Below, piece by piece: positions 27,735 through 37,098 of a stretch of 64,000 bases of DNA (position 1 is its first letter; the number at the start of each line of letters is the position of its first letter). A model generated the notes under the pieces. The model was given only the letters and a program-made list of their open reading frames with translations. It was not told the origin of the DNA and ran no database searches. The position numbers and the translations under genes were made by a program. This stretch comes from Rhodohalobacter sp. 614A (GTDB lineage: Bacteria; Bacteroidota; Rhodothermia; Balneolales; Balneolaceae). The stretch covers positions 212,643-276,642 of the forward strand of contig NZ_JAKEDS010000003.1 in the NCBI RefSeq assembly GCF_021462415.1. The letters are read 5' to 3'.

Positions 27735-29144
27735 TTACACCTGGGCATTTCCTAAAATCTGAGATTTATTGAACTGCTTTTGATAATAGGTACTCAAACC
27801 AAAGTATAGAATGATCGCGATAAACCATCCCGGAAGCCCAAGGAAGAAAATTTCAATACCCATATACAAGTTTATAAAAAGGCATAAAAGCAGGGTTACA
27901 AACCATGTTAATCCGGCCGACCAGTTAAAATCAAGATTCACTAATTCAGCAAAGTTGCTCTTCAATCCTATTCTTGGGAATACAATGATATCCAGGAAAA
28001 TAACCGCACCCATTGGCATAAGAACCAATCCATAAAGCGCAACAAAATCAAGTAAAAGCATCACTAATGCAGGAAAACATGCTGCGATCGAGGTTACAAA
28101 TCCGGTAAAGAGGGTCACCTTCCAGCGCTTCCAGTTTGGCGTTACAGATTGAAATGCAAGTCCCGCCCGGTAAATCGTTGGGTTTGCCGTTGTCCATCCC
28201 GCTATAACCACGCAAATGGCGCCGGCCACACCTGCACTATTGTAAGCGATGATTCCGGGAGCAATGGCGCCGGCCGCTGCTGCCGTCAAAATTCCGGATG
28301 CAATCCATGCGATGAAATGCCCGCAAAACATCCCGGTAGCTGAAGAGAAGCCCATCTGCCATTTTTTTGCGAATCGCAGAATGGACATATCAGACATCCC
28401 GATGTGCATCGCCATATTGGCAAACCAGGCAAAAAACATAACATGCCAGAATGTAAACTTACTTTGTCCCTCAGCCGGAACTCCTGTCCAAATCCGTTCT
28501 TGAGCAACCGACCAGAAGTCCGAGATGGAGTTAACGCCAAGGTCAGGTAAAACGGCCAAACCGGCTGCAATAAATACTAAAATCATCCAGGGAAAAGCAA
28601 TGTTGGCAAATCGGGCGACAAAATCGTACCCGAGAATGGCAACAACCGTTATCACAAGGCCCACCAGGAAAACTGTCACAACCCATCCAATGCTTGTTGG
28701 AAGCCAGTCGCCGAGTTCCGGCATCGGGATGCCAAACGGCAATCCTACTGCGGTAGCTGAGACGGCAATCATCGACCCGGCTAAAAAACAGAACATCACG
28801 GCATTTACAACGTTATATATCGAGGAGAGCTTTGGGCCGCAAATTTTCTTTAGCTGCTCATAGAGAGTTAACTTTGTTTGAACTGCAACGGGGGCACATA
28901 AAAAAGCCCAGCTTAGTACGGCTAATACATTACCGGCAATTAGTCCCCAAATCAGTTCACCGGCAGCCACTCCATGAGCAACAAAAAGCGGCCCGATAAC
29001 GAACTCCGTTCCAGCCGTATGCTCACCGGCATACATCCCCAAGAAGCCTTTCCAGCCTTTGAGTTTATTATCCGGAACTGGTTCGCGTTCATACTCATCA
29101 ATTGTGTCTAACCTGGCGTCTAATTTCTTAAAAAAATTGCTCAT
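27735..29144 (-). CDS. NCS1-like permease, candidate L-rhamnose transporter
   Basis: A 469-residue inner-membrane protein with about twelve hydrophobic segments. The N-terminus (KGWKGFLGMYAGEHTAGTEFVIGPLFVAHG) and the GWTTANPTIYRAG stretch resemble purine-cytosine permease-like (NCS1) transporters. I start at ATG 29144, with AAGGA three bases upstream, rather than at the preceding TTG. As first gene of the rhamnose block it probably carries L-rhamnose, although NCS1 members usually carry nucleobases or allantoin; the substrate is inferred from context. Two TTAATAAGAT repeats and a CTTATTAATAAG palindrome lie just upstream. Confidence 0.75.
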   Translation of the reverse strand: MSNFFKKLDARLDTIDEYEREPVPDNKLKGWKGFLGMYAGEHTAGTEFVIGPLFVAHGVAAGELIWGLIAGNVLAVLSWAFLCAPVAVQTKLTLYEQLKKICGPKLSSIYNVVNAVMFCFLAGSMIAVSATAVGLPFGIPMPELGDWLPTSIGWVVTVFLVGLVITVVAILGYDFVARFANIAFPWMILVFIAAGLAVLPDLGVNSISDFWSVAQERIWTGVPAEGQSKFTFWHVMFFAWFANMAMHIGMSDMSILRFAKKWQMGFSSATGMFCGHFIAWIASGILTAAAAGAIAPGIIAYNSAGVAGAICVVIAGWTTANPTIYRAGLAFQSVTPNWKRWKVTLFTGFVTSIAACFPALVMLLLDFVALYGLVLMPMGAVIFLDIIVFPRIGLKSNFAELVNLDFNWSAGLTWFVTLLLCLFINLYMGIEIFFLGLPGWFIAIILYFGLSTYYQKQFNKSQILGNAQV

Positions 29145-29149
29145 CAATC

Positions 29150-29181
29150 CTTATTAATAAGATTCTAATGCTTAATAAGAT
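29150..29181. promoter_or_regulatory. Palindrome and direct repeats before the permease start
   Basis: CTTATTAATAAG (29150-29161) is a perfect 12-base palindrome overlapping the ribosome-binding region. TTAATAAGAT occurs at 29154-29163 and again at 29172-29181, 18 bases apart. This could be an operator for the rhamnose operon. The sites are AT-rich, so chance is possible, and they do not resemble the TGAACA palindromes elsewhere in the window. Confidence 0.35.
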
Positions 29182-29246
29182 GTGGCTTGCCCAATACTTA
29201 TTTTAACTTTACGAAACGTATTTTCTAAATATCGTTCTGTCTAATT

Positions 29247-29318
29247 AAAAAGAGGCTGCTACACTAATAATCTACTTTTAAATTTCAATTTTTTTATGTG
29301 ATTAACCAGCCTCTTTTT
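29247..29318. terminator. Long-loop inverted repeat, possible bidirectional terminator
   Basis: AAAAAGAGGCTG (29247-29258) is perfectly complementary to CAGCCTCTTTTT (29307-29318), with a 48-base AT-rich loop. On either strand the second arm ends in a T run. It lies between the stop of the GH78 gene at 29386 and the start of the rhamnose permease, so it probably ends the GH78 transcript and separates it from the rha block. The loop is longer than in most intrinsic terminators. Confidence 0.6.
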
Positions 29319-29385
29319 TACTCACCACGGCCTACCTGATTTTAAATCAAATACTTATGGCCTGAATGATTCGGCTATAATTTCT

Positions 29386-31746
29386 TTATAATTCTAAAAT
29401 ATTTTCACCGCCAGAAAGGTTATGATTTTCACCTTCCCAGACAAATGTACCTGTTACATCTTCCGGCAAGTTAATTTCAGCCTTTAATTCTTCGCCTGAC
29501 CTGGTGTAATTAACAGAAATTTTTCCTAACGGGTGTGGCATTTCTCCACTAATATCTCCAATCTCACCTAAATTGGGTTGGATTTTTACTTTTGAGAAAT
29601 AAGGTCCATCACTCTCGATACCAAGGATAATCCTGAAAAATTCAATATTCGGGCTTGATCCCCAGGCATGGCTGTCAGATCGGGTTGTCTCAACCTGGGA
29701 AGTTTCTCCCCACGTTGTAAGCCCGAGTTCAATATTTTTCCGCCAAATGTCCAGCCAGTCAAGATAGTCATCCCCCAAACCCGCTTCTGCTAAAGCCAAA
29801 TGCAGATAATATTTGAAATATATGGATGCCGGAGCGAGTGTAGTATCGGATAACATGGTTTCAGCGATCTCATTTGCCCTCTCCCCTTCAACCAATCCGG
29901 TCAGGATAGCTAAAGAGTTGGCATGCTGAGAGAATTTATCTTTCTGTGGTGTATCGGCATATAAATTTCTTGATCCATCCCAATATTTTTCCTGAATGGT
30001 TTTTACCATTTCATCAGCAAATGTACTGTACAGTTCAGCGAATTCTAAAGAACCTTCATTTCTTTCTAATACTTCGGCCGACTGTAACGCATATAACAAT
30101 TGCAGATCTAAAAGTGCAGAACTGCCGTCTTCTGCGGCCGGAGCTGTCCCAAAGTTCCATTCAGGCACCCAATCCGTAAAATTCCAGCCGGGAACATTCT
30201 TCAGCGATCCATCCTCACGTACGTAGCTTATGAAATAGTTCAAAATCTGGCGTGTTCCCAAAAGCTTGGTCTTCACAAACTCTTGGTCTTTTCCATACAT
30301 CAAATAGTCGTACAAAGCACTAACATGCCACAGCGAGTAGGTTGGAATGACCTGTCCTTGCGTATCGGGATAACGACTTAGAGTATATCCGTTGGGTTGT
30401 CTTGAATTATCCCAAAGGTTAAGGGCATATTTTGCAAGCCGGTCGTCGCCACTGTTATAGTAAGATAACATCATCTGGATTCTGGCATCCCCGATATACT
30501 GCAATCGCTCGTAATACGGACAGTCCATATACGTATCAACGGCACATAGCCGGGCTGTTCGCCAGCCAATATCCATCATGGCATCCATCTCTTCATTATC
30601 GGATTCCAGCTTGGCATTCATTTCAAACGGATAGCCGGTAAATGTGCCATAAATATCTTCAATCACCAGGGGATCATTCCCTGTTTGGACTTCAACCTGT
30701 AAATAGCGATATGTCCTCCAGCTAAGAGTTGTAAAATTCTGATTTTGAGAACCATCGGAAAGCACGGTATCCTGACGCCCTGAAATTGTTTTGCCTTCAA
30801 TCACATCCCGGTTATCTTTTGCACCCTCTTCATCATAAAGTGCTTCGGCATATGTAATCACAACGGTGGCATTCTCTCCCCCGCTAAAAATGAGTGTTGG
30901 ATAGGCGTTGGTAAGAATTGACTGGTCAAGAAGAATACTTGCCGTTGTATTTGCTGGAATTGTGACTTGTGCTTTTTCAGCCGGAAATGAAGATGGCACT
31001 GAAACTCCTTCGGATCTCCTGGTAGCAGCAAGTCTTTCTTTGGTCATTTCCATTTGGGGAACCAGGGATGGAATCAAATCCCAACCGCCACGGGTATTAA
31101 AACCAAAACCACTTTGCGACTGCTCAAAAACAGGATCTGCCGGCTTCCAGTTGCTGTCATCAAAGTTCAATTCTTTCCATCCTTTTACTTTCAGATTCAT
31201 ATCAATTTTGTCACCTGCACCGGCGGCGTAGTAACCGCGTACACTCTGGCTGATGGGAGTGTAACTTTCATCCTCAATTGACTTCCAGGACTCATTGGTA
31301 TTTAAAACCTTGGTTTCTTCTGTAGCACCTTGCAGGATGAAACCTGTTCGATAAGAAAACTGTGCAACCGCCCTCAGATCACCTTCATTCCACACCTCTG
31401 CTGCAACTATATTTTCTCCGGCTTGCAGGTAAGGAGCCAGATCAATTGTATCATAATTCCAGTTGTCGATGTCTCCCCAAACAGGACCGAGAGCAACCAG
31501 TGTCTCGTTTACGTAAAGTTTGTATCGGTTATCTGCTGAAACATGAATTTCAAATTCTTCAGGAACAGCACTTAAATCCAGTGTTTTTCTGAATAAATAG
31601 AGACCGGCCTCATTTTCCGGAGCATCAGGAACTGCTACCCACTGTGCATCCCATTGGTCACCTTGATTGGAATTTCCAAACTGCGCATTCACAGTTATAG
31701 ATGTTGAGACAAAAAATAAAAAAACAAAGATTAGCAGGTTTTTCAT
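29386..31746 (-). CDS. Alpha-L-rhamnosidase, GH78 (first of three)
   Basis: A 786-residue secreted enzyme with a signal peptide ending VNAQ. N-terminal beta domains (DQWDAQWVAVPDAP, YKLYVNETLVALGP) precede an alpha/alpha-barrel with the acidic motif DCPYYERLQYIGDARIQ. Later, TWGETSQVETTRSDSHAWG supplies the second catalytic acid region, followed by a C-terminal beta domain. In the family these residues remove terminal alpha-L-rhamnose with inversion. This copy differs from the other two in the locus, which have DCPQRDERLGW and DCPHREKGG motifs, and it is the shortest. It lies 340 bases after SusD, beyond a strong terminator. Confidence 0.92.
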   Translation of the reverse strand: MKNLLIFVFLFFVSTSITVNAQFGNSNQGDQWDAQWVAVPDAPENEAGLYLFRKTLDLSAVPEEFEIHVSADNRYKLYVNETLVALGPVWGDIDNWNYDTIDLAPYLQAGENIVAAEVWNEGDLRAVAQFSYRTGFILQGATEETKVLNTNESWKSIEDESYTPISQSVRGYYAAGAGDKIDMNLKVKGWKELNFDDSNWKPADPVFEQSQSGFGFNTRGGWDLIPSLVPQMEMTKERLAATRRSEGVSVPSSFPAEKAQVTIPANTTASILLDQSILTNAYPTLIFSGGENATVVITYAEALYDEEGAKDNRDVIEGKTISGRQDTVLSDGSQNQNFTTLSWRTYRYLQVEVQTGNDPLVIEDIYGTFTGYPFEMNAKLESDNEEMDAMMDIGWRTARLCAVDTYMDCPYYERLQYIGDARIQMMLSYYNSGDDRLAKYALNLWDNSRQPNGYTLSRYPDTQGQVIPTYSLWHVSALYDYLMYGKDQEFVKTKLLGTRQILNYFISYVREDGSLKNVPGWNFTDWVPEWNFGTAPAAEDGSSALLDLQLLYALQSAEVLERNEGSLEFAELYSTFADEMVKTIQEKYWDGSRNLYADTPQKDKFSQHANSLAILTGLVEGERANEIAETMLSDTTLAPASIYFKYYLHLALAEAGLGDDYLDWLDIWRKNIELGLTTWGETSQVETTRSDSHAWGSSPNIEFFRIILGIESDGPYFSKVKIQPNLGEIGDISGEMPHPLGKISVNYTRSGEELKAEINLPEDVTGTFVWEGENHNLSGGENILEL

Positions 31747-32085
31747 TTTACTGAGTTTTGGTTAATCAATTTATTGAGTTTAAAGTAGTTGTAGGTTTCC
31801 TTTAGATCTCCCCATTGCAAGTTCTTTGGTATGTCTGTTGTAAATCACATCGCAACCAGTATCGATCTTCATCGTGGTTTTGTCTTGCCAATTGTCTTCT
31901 TTTGATTAAATGCACAATGTTCTTGGTTCTGTTACGACCAAAAAGGTTAATACTATCAATCCCTAAAAACAGACCTCTCTCACCAGTTAAGATTTTTTCT
32001 GGTGAGAGAGGGACGTCTGTTAATTTTCAGCTCACAACAAATTATTATTCTACCTGAATGATATCTATTTGAACTGTTTTTTTGA
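31747..32085. other. Intergenic region between SusD and GH78
   Basis: About 340 bases without a gene. It contains the SusCD terminator near 31966-32012; the remainder, up to the GH78 start at 31746, should hold a promoter for that gene but I cannot place it with confidence. An 80-codon plus-strand frame here runs through the terminator and is not credible. Confidence 0.6.
31966..32012 (-). terminator. Strong intrinsic terminator after SusCD
   Basis: CCTCTCTCACCAG and CTGGTGAGAGAGG form a perfect 13-base stem around a 12-base AT-rich loop. On the minus strand it is followed by TCTGTTTTT. It sits about 75 bases beyond the SusD stop. It probably ends the SusCD transcript, or attenuates readthrough into the GH78 gene. 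Boundaries may be off by a base. Confidence 0.85.
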
Positions 32086-33594
32086 TTAATAACCCGGGTT
32101 TTGAGTCAGTTCCGGATTCAAATTGATCTCCCTGAAAGGAATCGGGTAGAGTAACTTATCCTGGGTAACGTTAAATGAAGCTCCTGTCGGGCTATTTCCG
32201 AAATAGTAATATGCATCAGGATTTTCTTTAACGCGATTACCGAATGCATTCATTACTTCAACAGCACTTCCACTTCTTACCAGGTCGTCCCATCGCTTGT
32301 TCTCAAAGGCAAGTTCAATTCTTCGTTCATTCATAATGGCTTCGCGAAGATCGGCCTGACCAGAGGCAACATAATCCTCCAACCCGGCACGCCGGCGAAC
32401 CTGGTTTAAATAACCCTGGGCTTCGGCAATATCACCACCTTGCTCATTAATAGATTCAGCTAACATTAGCAGAACTTCTGCATATCTGTAAACCGGCCAG
32501 TTTTGATTTGTTTGTCCAAAAGTAGCATGGCTGTGCTGATACTTCTTGATATAAGGAATATTATCATAGACTAAAGCCTGATTTACTCCGGAAAAATATC
32601 CTACAGAAGCGTCATGCCGTTCATCTCCTTCTTCATAAGCCGCAAGAAGATCCGGAGTTGGAGTATTCCAGCCACCATCATTCATCTGTGCCGGAGTAAC
32701 ACCGGTTATTACAGACGGATCGTCCAATCGCGGAAGGAAGTGGTATGGAAATAAGCTATGAACATCTGCAGAAGTTCCTGCCGCATATTCAACTTGAAAA
32801 ATCATTTCACTATTGCCTTCATTTCCCGGATTAAAAATATCCGCGTAGTTAGGCAGTAAGGAATAATTGGTAACATTGCGCAATGCTGCTTCGGCAGCCG
32901 CCCATTGTTCAAGCCGCATGTTTACATCCGCTAAAAGTGTGTAGGCTGCTCCGGAAGTGGCTCTGCCGGGAGCACTGCCGGTTGAAGGAAGTAAACCAGC
33001 AGCTGCTGTGGCATCACTTATAATCTGATTATAAACCTCACTCTCTGAAGATCGGGGTAGCGATGTTTCTTCGAGTGAACTGGAAGGCTCAAGATGTAAC
33101 GGAACACCACCGTAATTCGTTACCAAATCGAAGTACGCAAATGCCCGAAGGAACAGTGCCTGGCCTTTCAGATTATCCTTCGCACTTTGGTCGAACTCAA
33201 CGTCATCAATTCTGGAAATGACATCATTGGCGCGGGCAATAATCAGAAAATTATTGTTGTACTTATTTGCTACGGTTCCATTCATAGACTCAATCAAAAA
33301 AGTAGCAACGTTTTCTAATGTAATAGCCCCGCGCTGGGCTGAATTATAATTGAAGTGTGTGTTATCTGACCTCATTTCGCCCATCGCCCAATCACTGCCA
33401 GCACCAAAAACGGCACGGGTATCGTAGATTGTTTGCAGAGGAGCGTATGTGCCGATTACTGCCTGCTCAAAATCAGACTGCGTTTCAAAGAAGTTGCCCG
33501 GTGTTACGGATGTTTCCGGGCTAACGCTTAGGAAGTCCTCGCAGCCGCTCAACAAAAAAATGACAAGTACTATATAAATACTTTTGAATTTCAT
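32086..33594 (-). CDS. susD-like: SusD/RagB family glycan-binding lipoprotein
   Basis: A 502-residue outer-membrane lipoprotein. ATG 33594 gives the lipobox LLSGC followed by EDFLSVSPET, the standard SusD N-terminus; an upstream GTG is less likely. TPR-like helices form the core (QALFLRAFAYFDLVTNYGGVPL is the hallmark segment), and the C-terminus carries IMNERRIELAFENKRWDDLVR and a final PIPFREINLNPELTQNPGY. It caps the SusC barrel and binds oligosaccharide. SusC is 21 bases upstream. Rhamnose-containing glycans are the likely ligand from context. Confidence 0.96.
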   Translation of the reverse strand: MKFKSIYIVLVIFLLSGCEDFLSVSPETSVTPGNFFETQSDFEQAVIGTYAPLQTIYDTRAVFGAGSDWAMGEMRSDNTHFNYNSAQRGAITLENVATFLIESMNGTVANKYNNNFLIIARANDVISRIDDVEFDQSAKDNLKGQALFLRAFAYFDLVTNYGGVPLHLEPSSSLEETSLPRSSESEVYNQIISDATAAAGLLPSTGSAPGRATSGAAYTLLADVNMRLEQWAAAEAALRNVTNYSLLPNYADIFNPGNEGNSEMIFQVEYAAGTSADVHSLFPYHFLPRLDDPSVITGVTPAQMNDGGWNTPTPDLLAAYEEGDERHDASVGYFSGVNQALVYDNIPYIKKYQHSHATFGQTNQNWPVYRYAEVLLMLAESINEQGGDIAEAQGYLNQVRRRAGLEDYVASGQADLREAIMNERRIELAFENKRWDDLVRSGSAVEVMNAFGNRVKENPDAYYYFGNSPTGASFNVTQDKLLYPIPFREINLNPELTQNPGY

Positions 33595-33614
33595 AATAAT
33601 CACTCGATTAAATG

Positions 33615-36600
33615 TTAGAAGTTCAGATTAACTCCAAAACTGAATGTTCGGGGTATGGGATATGATGTTTGATCAATACCCAACTGAGTATCGCCTTCAG
33701 CAGCTGCGGCTGTATTTACCTCAGGATTCGGACCGGGATAGTCTGTTAATATGAATGCATTTTGAACACTTCCATATATTCGAAGCCTGTTGATGAAGCC
33801 ACTGTCATTTACCGGGAATGTATACCCCAGAGTTATATTTCTAGCTGCCAGATAGCTACCGTCATATACAAACCGAGAAGACCAGTAGTCACGCTCAATG
33901 AATGTAGATCCGGCAGCTACGCTACCATATCTTCCATCGCCGGGATCTTCAGGTGATCTCCACCTGTTGTTGATGTCGCTATAGACATTGAATACCCCGT
34001 CGAGATTTGTGAGATACTGCTCTTCTGTACGGAGAATATCGTTCCCGTAAGAGGCATTTAGGGTGAGTGAAAAATCAAAGTTTTTGTACTGAACCGTATT
34101 TGTGATTCCCATTGTAAAATCCGGATGAGGATTTCCGATAATCGTAAGATCATCACCAGTAGTAATAACTCCATCACCGTTTACATCTCTGTATTTTGCG
34201 GATCCCACAATCGAAGTAGCGTGTTTAGGGGAATTGTCGTATTCCTGCTGATTGTTGTAGATACCTTCGAAAACCATCCCATAAAACATACCAATGGGTG
34301 ATCCGACCCGGGTGATGTTACTGGGGTTATTTCCACCTCCGGTAAATAATGCAGCATTTTCTGTTCCCAATGCCACCACTTCATTTCTATCGAAAGAAAG
34401 ATTAAAGTCTGTACTCCAGGACATATCACTATTTTCGATATTGAATGTTCTTACAGTGAACTCATGTCCCCAAAACTTCAATTCTCCAATGTTGGTTTGG
34501 ATGTTATCAAACCCGGAAGCTAAAGGAACCTCTACATTATAGAGAAGATCTTCGGTTCGCTTGTTGTAGTAATCATAGGAAAACTGAATCCTGTCATTAA
34601 GCAAGTAAACATCCATCCCAATGTTATACTCTTTATTTGTTTCCCAGCCAAGATTTCTGTCGCCCAGGTTATCTACTCCCCGTCCAGCTGACAATCCATT
34701 GCCAAAAGCATAATTAGCATTTTCAGGGCTGATTGTTGAGATGTGGGTGTAATTGCCAATGTTGAAGTTACCAACAACCCCGTAACTTCCTCTCAATTTG
34801 AGGAAACTAATCAGTTCGGATTCCGGCATAAACGATTCTTCGGATACGATCCATCCGACTGAAAGTGAAGGGAAATTACCCCAGCGGTTGTCTTCACCAA
34901 ATCGTGAGGAACCATCTCTTCTGATTGATGCAGAAAAAAGATACTTGTCTTTATACGAGTAATTTACTCTTGCCAGGTACGATAAAAGAGTCCATTCCTG
35001 TACATCCGACTCAATAGTTTGTTGCCCGGCGGCACTGATCGTCTGTACTTTATCATCAGGATAATTTGATGCCGTTATATCGGTGTCCTCCATTTTATAT
35101 TGCTGGGCTGTAAATCCGGCTAAACCATCAAAACTATGATCCCCGATATTCCGCTGAAAAGTCAGCGTGTTTTCATTCACCCATGATTGATACTCTCTTT
35201 CCAGCAGTGTTGCGTTTGGTATGATTGGAGGCGGGCTAAACAGAGCTCCTGTTGTAGATGGATTGAAAGTAAAAAACCGGTCCGTACCAATATCCACGTT
35301 AGCAGAAGTTTTTAAACGCACTCCGTCTATTATTTCATACTCAATAATTGCATTAGAAATAATCTGTGAACTCTTATCATCATTCACCCTTTCCTTGGCG
35401 GTGCGCAAAAAGTTTGGATTACCGAATGTAGCCGGGTCTGTTGCTGTTAACGGCATGGTACCATCCGGATTTCTTGCAGGAGCCAAAGGTGTAGACAACA
35501 AAGCACCACTAAGAATAGCATTTGCCCATGGTGCGCCATTGGTGGCTGAATTCGTGTTAAATGAAACATTTGGTGCAACGTTGAACCGAAAATTCAATCC
35601 TTCAATGGGACGAAATTCAGTATTAACCCGTAAAGAATATCTTTCGTAACCGGTTTCTATTACAACACCTTCCTGGTTCAAATAACCAAGAATAGCAGTT
35701 GTACTGAAGGTTTCGCCTCCGGTACTTAAAGAAAGACTATAATCCTGCATTGGAGCGATTTGAGTCACTTCTTCATACCAGTCAGTTCCCTCACCATATT
35801 GATCCGGATTCTGGAAAACTGGATCTACAGAATTGCCATTAAACTCAGCGATATCTTTTTGGAACTGGGCGTATTCTCTGGCGTTCATCACATCCGGCCG
35901 CCCTCTTTGTGGAATTTGCTGAACTCCATAGCTGGCATTGAAACTAACCTGCGTTTCTCCGGGGCGTGCTTTTTTGGTTTCTACCAATACCACTCCATTT
36001 GCAGCTCTCGATCCATAAAGAGAAGTAGCCGATGCATCTTTTAATACGCTAATACTTTCAATCTCATTTGGATTAATATTGCTGATATTTCCGGTAATGG
36101 GCATGCCGTCTACTACATAAAGGGGTTCGCTTCCGGCAGTAATCGAAGCCGCGCCCCTAATTCGCACAGCCATTCCTTCCCCGGGAATACCGGTATTTTG
36201 ATTGATACTTACCCCGGCAAGTTTTCCCTGTAATTTTTGTGTTAATTGGGCAACAGGAAAATCCTGAAAGTCCTCAGTAGAAATATTTTGGATGGACCCA
36301 GTCATCTGTCGCGTCGATTGGGTTCCGTACCCAACGACTACAAGTTCATTAAGATTCGCGATACTTTCTTCCAACACTACATCAATAGCGGTACGACCAT
36401 TAATCTGTTCTCTCACGGCTTGAAAACCGATATATGAGAATACCAACACACCATCAGAAGGTGCATCAAGAGAATATTCCCCATCCAGATTTGTGGTGGT
36501 TCCAGTATCAGTGCCGTCTAAAACTATTGACACACCTGGAAGTGTTTCTCCTGTAGTTGAAGTAACAGTTCCTGAAATTTCAATTGTTTGTGCCAGCGTA

Positions 36601-36716
36601 GTTCCGGTAAAGAATAAAGTAAGAAGAAGAGTAACTGTCAGACGCAAATAGCTCGTTGAGTAGTTGCATACAGAATCGAAAAAAAACTGAGACCGTAGCT
36701 TTTTATCTTTTTCCAT
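33615..36716 (-). CDS. susC-like: SusC/RagA family TonB-dependent outer-membrane transporter
   Basis: A 1033-residue TonB-dependent transporter. The signal peptide ends TTLAQ, followed by a carboxypeptidase-regulatory-like domain (about 45-130), then the SusC motif NELVVVGYGTQ, a plug domain with VRIRGAASITAGSEPLYVVDG, and a 22-strand barrel ending SFGVNLNF. There is no N-terminal STN signalling domain between signal and regulatory-like domain, so it is not a classical transducer even though an ECF sigma gene lies upstream. With SusD it imports oligosaccharides into the periplasm using TonB energy. Confidence 0.97.
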   Translation of the reverse strand: MEKDKKLRSQFFFDSVCNYSTSYLRLTVTLLLTLFFTGTTLAQTIEISGTVTSTTGETLPGVSIVLDGTDTGTTTNLDGEYSLDAPSDGVLVFSYIGFQAVREQINGRTAIDVVLEESIANLNELVVVGYGTQSTRQMTGSIQNISTEDFQDFPVAQLTQKLQGKLAGVSINQNTGIPGEGMAVRIRGAASITAGSEPLYVVDGMPITGNISNINPNEIESISVLKDASATSLYGSRAANGVVLVETKKARPGETQVSFNASYGVQQIPQRGRPDVMNAREYAQFQKDIAEFNGNSVDPVFQNPDQYGEGTDWYEEVTQIAPMQDYSLSLSTGGETFSTTAILGYLNQEGVVIETGYERYSLRVNTEFRPIEGLNFRFNVAPNVSFNTNSATNGAPWANAILSGALLSTPLAPARNPDGTMPLTATDPATFGNPNFLRTAKERVNDDKSSQIISNAIIEYEIIDGVRLKTSANVDIGTDRFFTFNPSTTGALFSPPPIIPNATLLEREYQSWVNENTLTFQRNIGDHSFDGLAGFTAQQYKMEDTDITASNYPDDKVQTISAAGQQTIESDVQEWTLLSYLARVNYSYKDKYLFSASIRRDGSSRFGEDNRWGNFPSLSVGWIVSEESFMPESELISFLKLRGSYGVVGNFNIGNYTHISTISPENANYAFGNGLSAGRGVDNLGDRNLGWETNKEYNIGMDVYLLNDRIQFSYDYYNKRTEDLLYNVEVPLASGFDNIQTNIGELKFWGHEFTVRTFNIENSDMSWSTDFNLSFDRNEVVALGTENAALFTGGGNNPSNITRVGSPIGMFYGMVFEGIYNNQQEYDNSPKHATSIVGSAKYRDVNGDGVITTGDDLTIIGNPHPDFTMGITNTVQYKNFDFSLTLNASYGNDILRTEEQYLTNLDGVFNVYSDINNRWRSPEDPGDGRYGSVAAGSTFIERDYWSSRFVYDGSYLAARNITLGYTFPVNDSGFINRLRIYGSVQNAFILTDYPGPNPEVNTAAAAEGDTQLGIDQTSYPIPRTFSFGVNLNF

Positions 36717-37098
36717 AGTATTTGTTTGTGGTTACGGGTTCAAATGGTTACAACAATGGACTTATTTTTTTGCTACTATCGACTCCATAAGCCAGGCTGC
36801 TGTAATTTTAAAACAGAAGTGTGTTATGGTAAACTTACTGTCTGTTCATTTTTAGAGAGGTTGCTTTATTTTATTTCTACTCTTTTTGATTTAATCTTTT
36901 TTTCACAAAGGCATTTCTATCATGAAAAGACCAGAGATTATAGGTAGGATTAACAGAAAAGGGCTTTTTATTTCATCGTACAAAAAGAATAACTACCGAA
37001 TTTGATCTGTCAGAAGGAATTTTTGGGACAAAGATATACGTGTAGTTAGATGTGTAAACCTAAAGGAAATTAACTGTGCAGGAAGGCAAATAATGGGC
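36717..37098. other. Intergenic region upstream of SusC
   Basis: A 382-base AT-rich gap between the short FecR-like gene and SusC. I see no gene, strong hairpin or copy of the TGAACA palindrome; a lone TGTTCA half-site occurs near 36842. It is where a sigma-dependent SusCD promoter would be expected. No recognisable continuation of the FecR domain was found in it. Confidence 0.5.

Noticed and set aside
28525..28863. 112-codon frame opposite the permease gene
   Set aside because: Low-complexity, Thr/Ala-rich translation of the complement of a hydrophobic membrane protein; no start signal.
31815..32057. 80-codon plus-strand frame between SusD and GH78
   Set aside because: It reads straight through the strong SusCD terminator and has no domain, signal or ribosome site.
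36840..36850. TGTTCA half-site upstream of SusC as a third regulator operator
   Set aside because: No matching TGAACA arm at the right spacing, so it is most likely chance.
36726..36947. 73-codon plus-strand frame upstream of SusC
   Set aside because: Phe/Cys-rich translation of AT-rich intergenic DNA, lacking ribosome site or domain.
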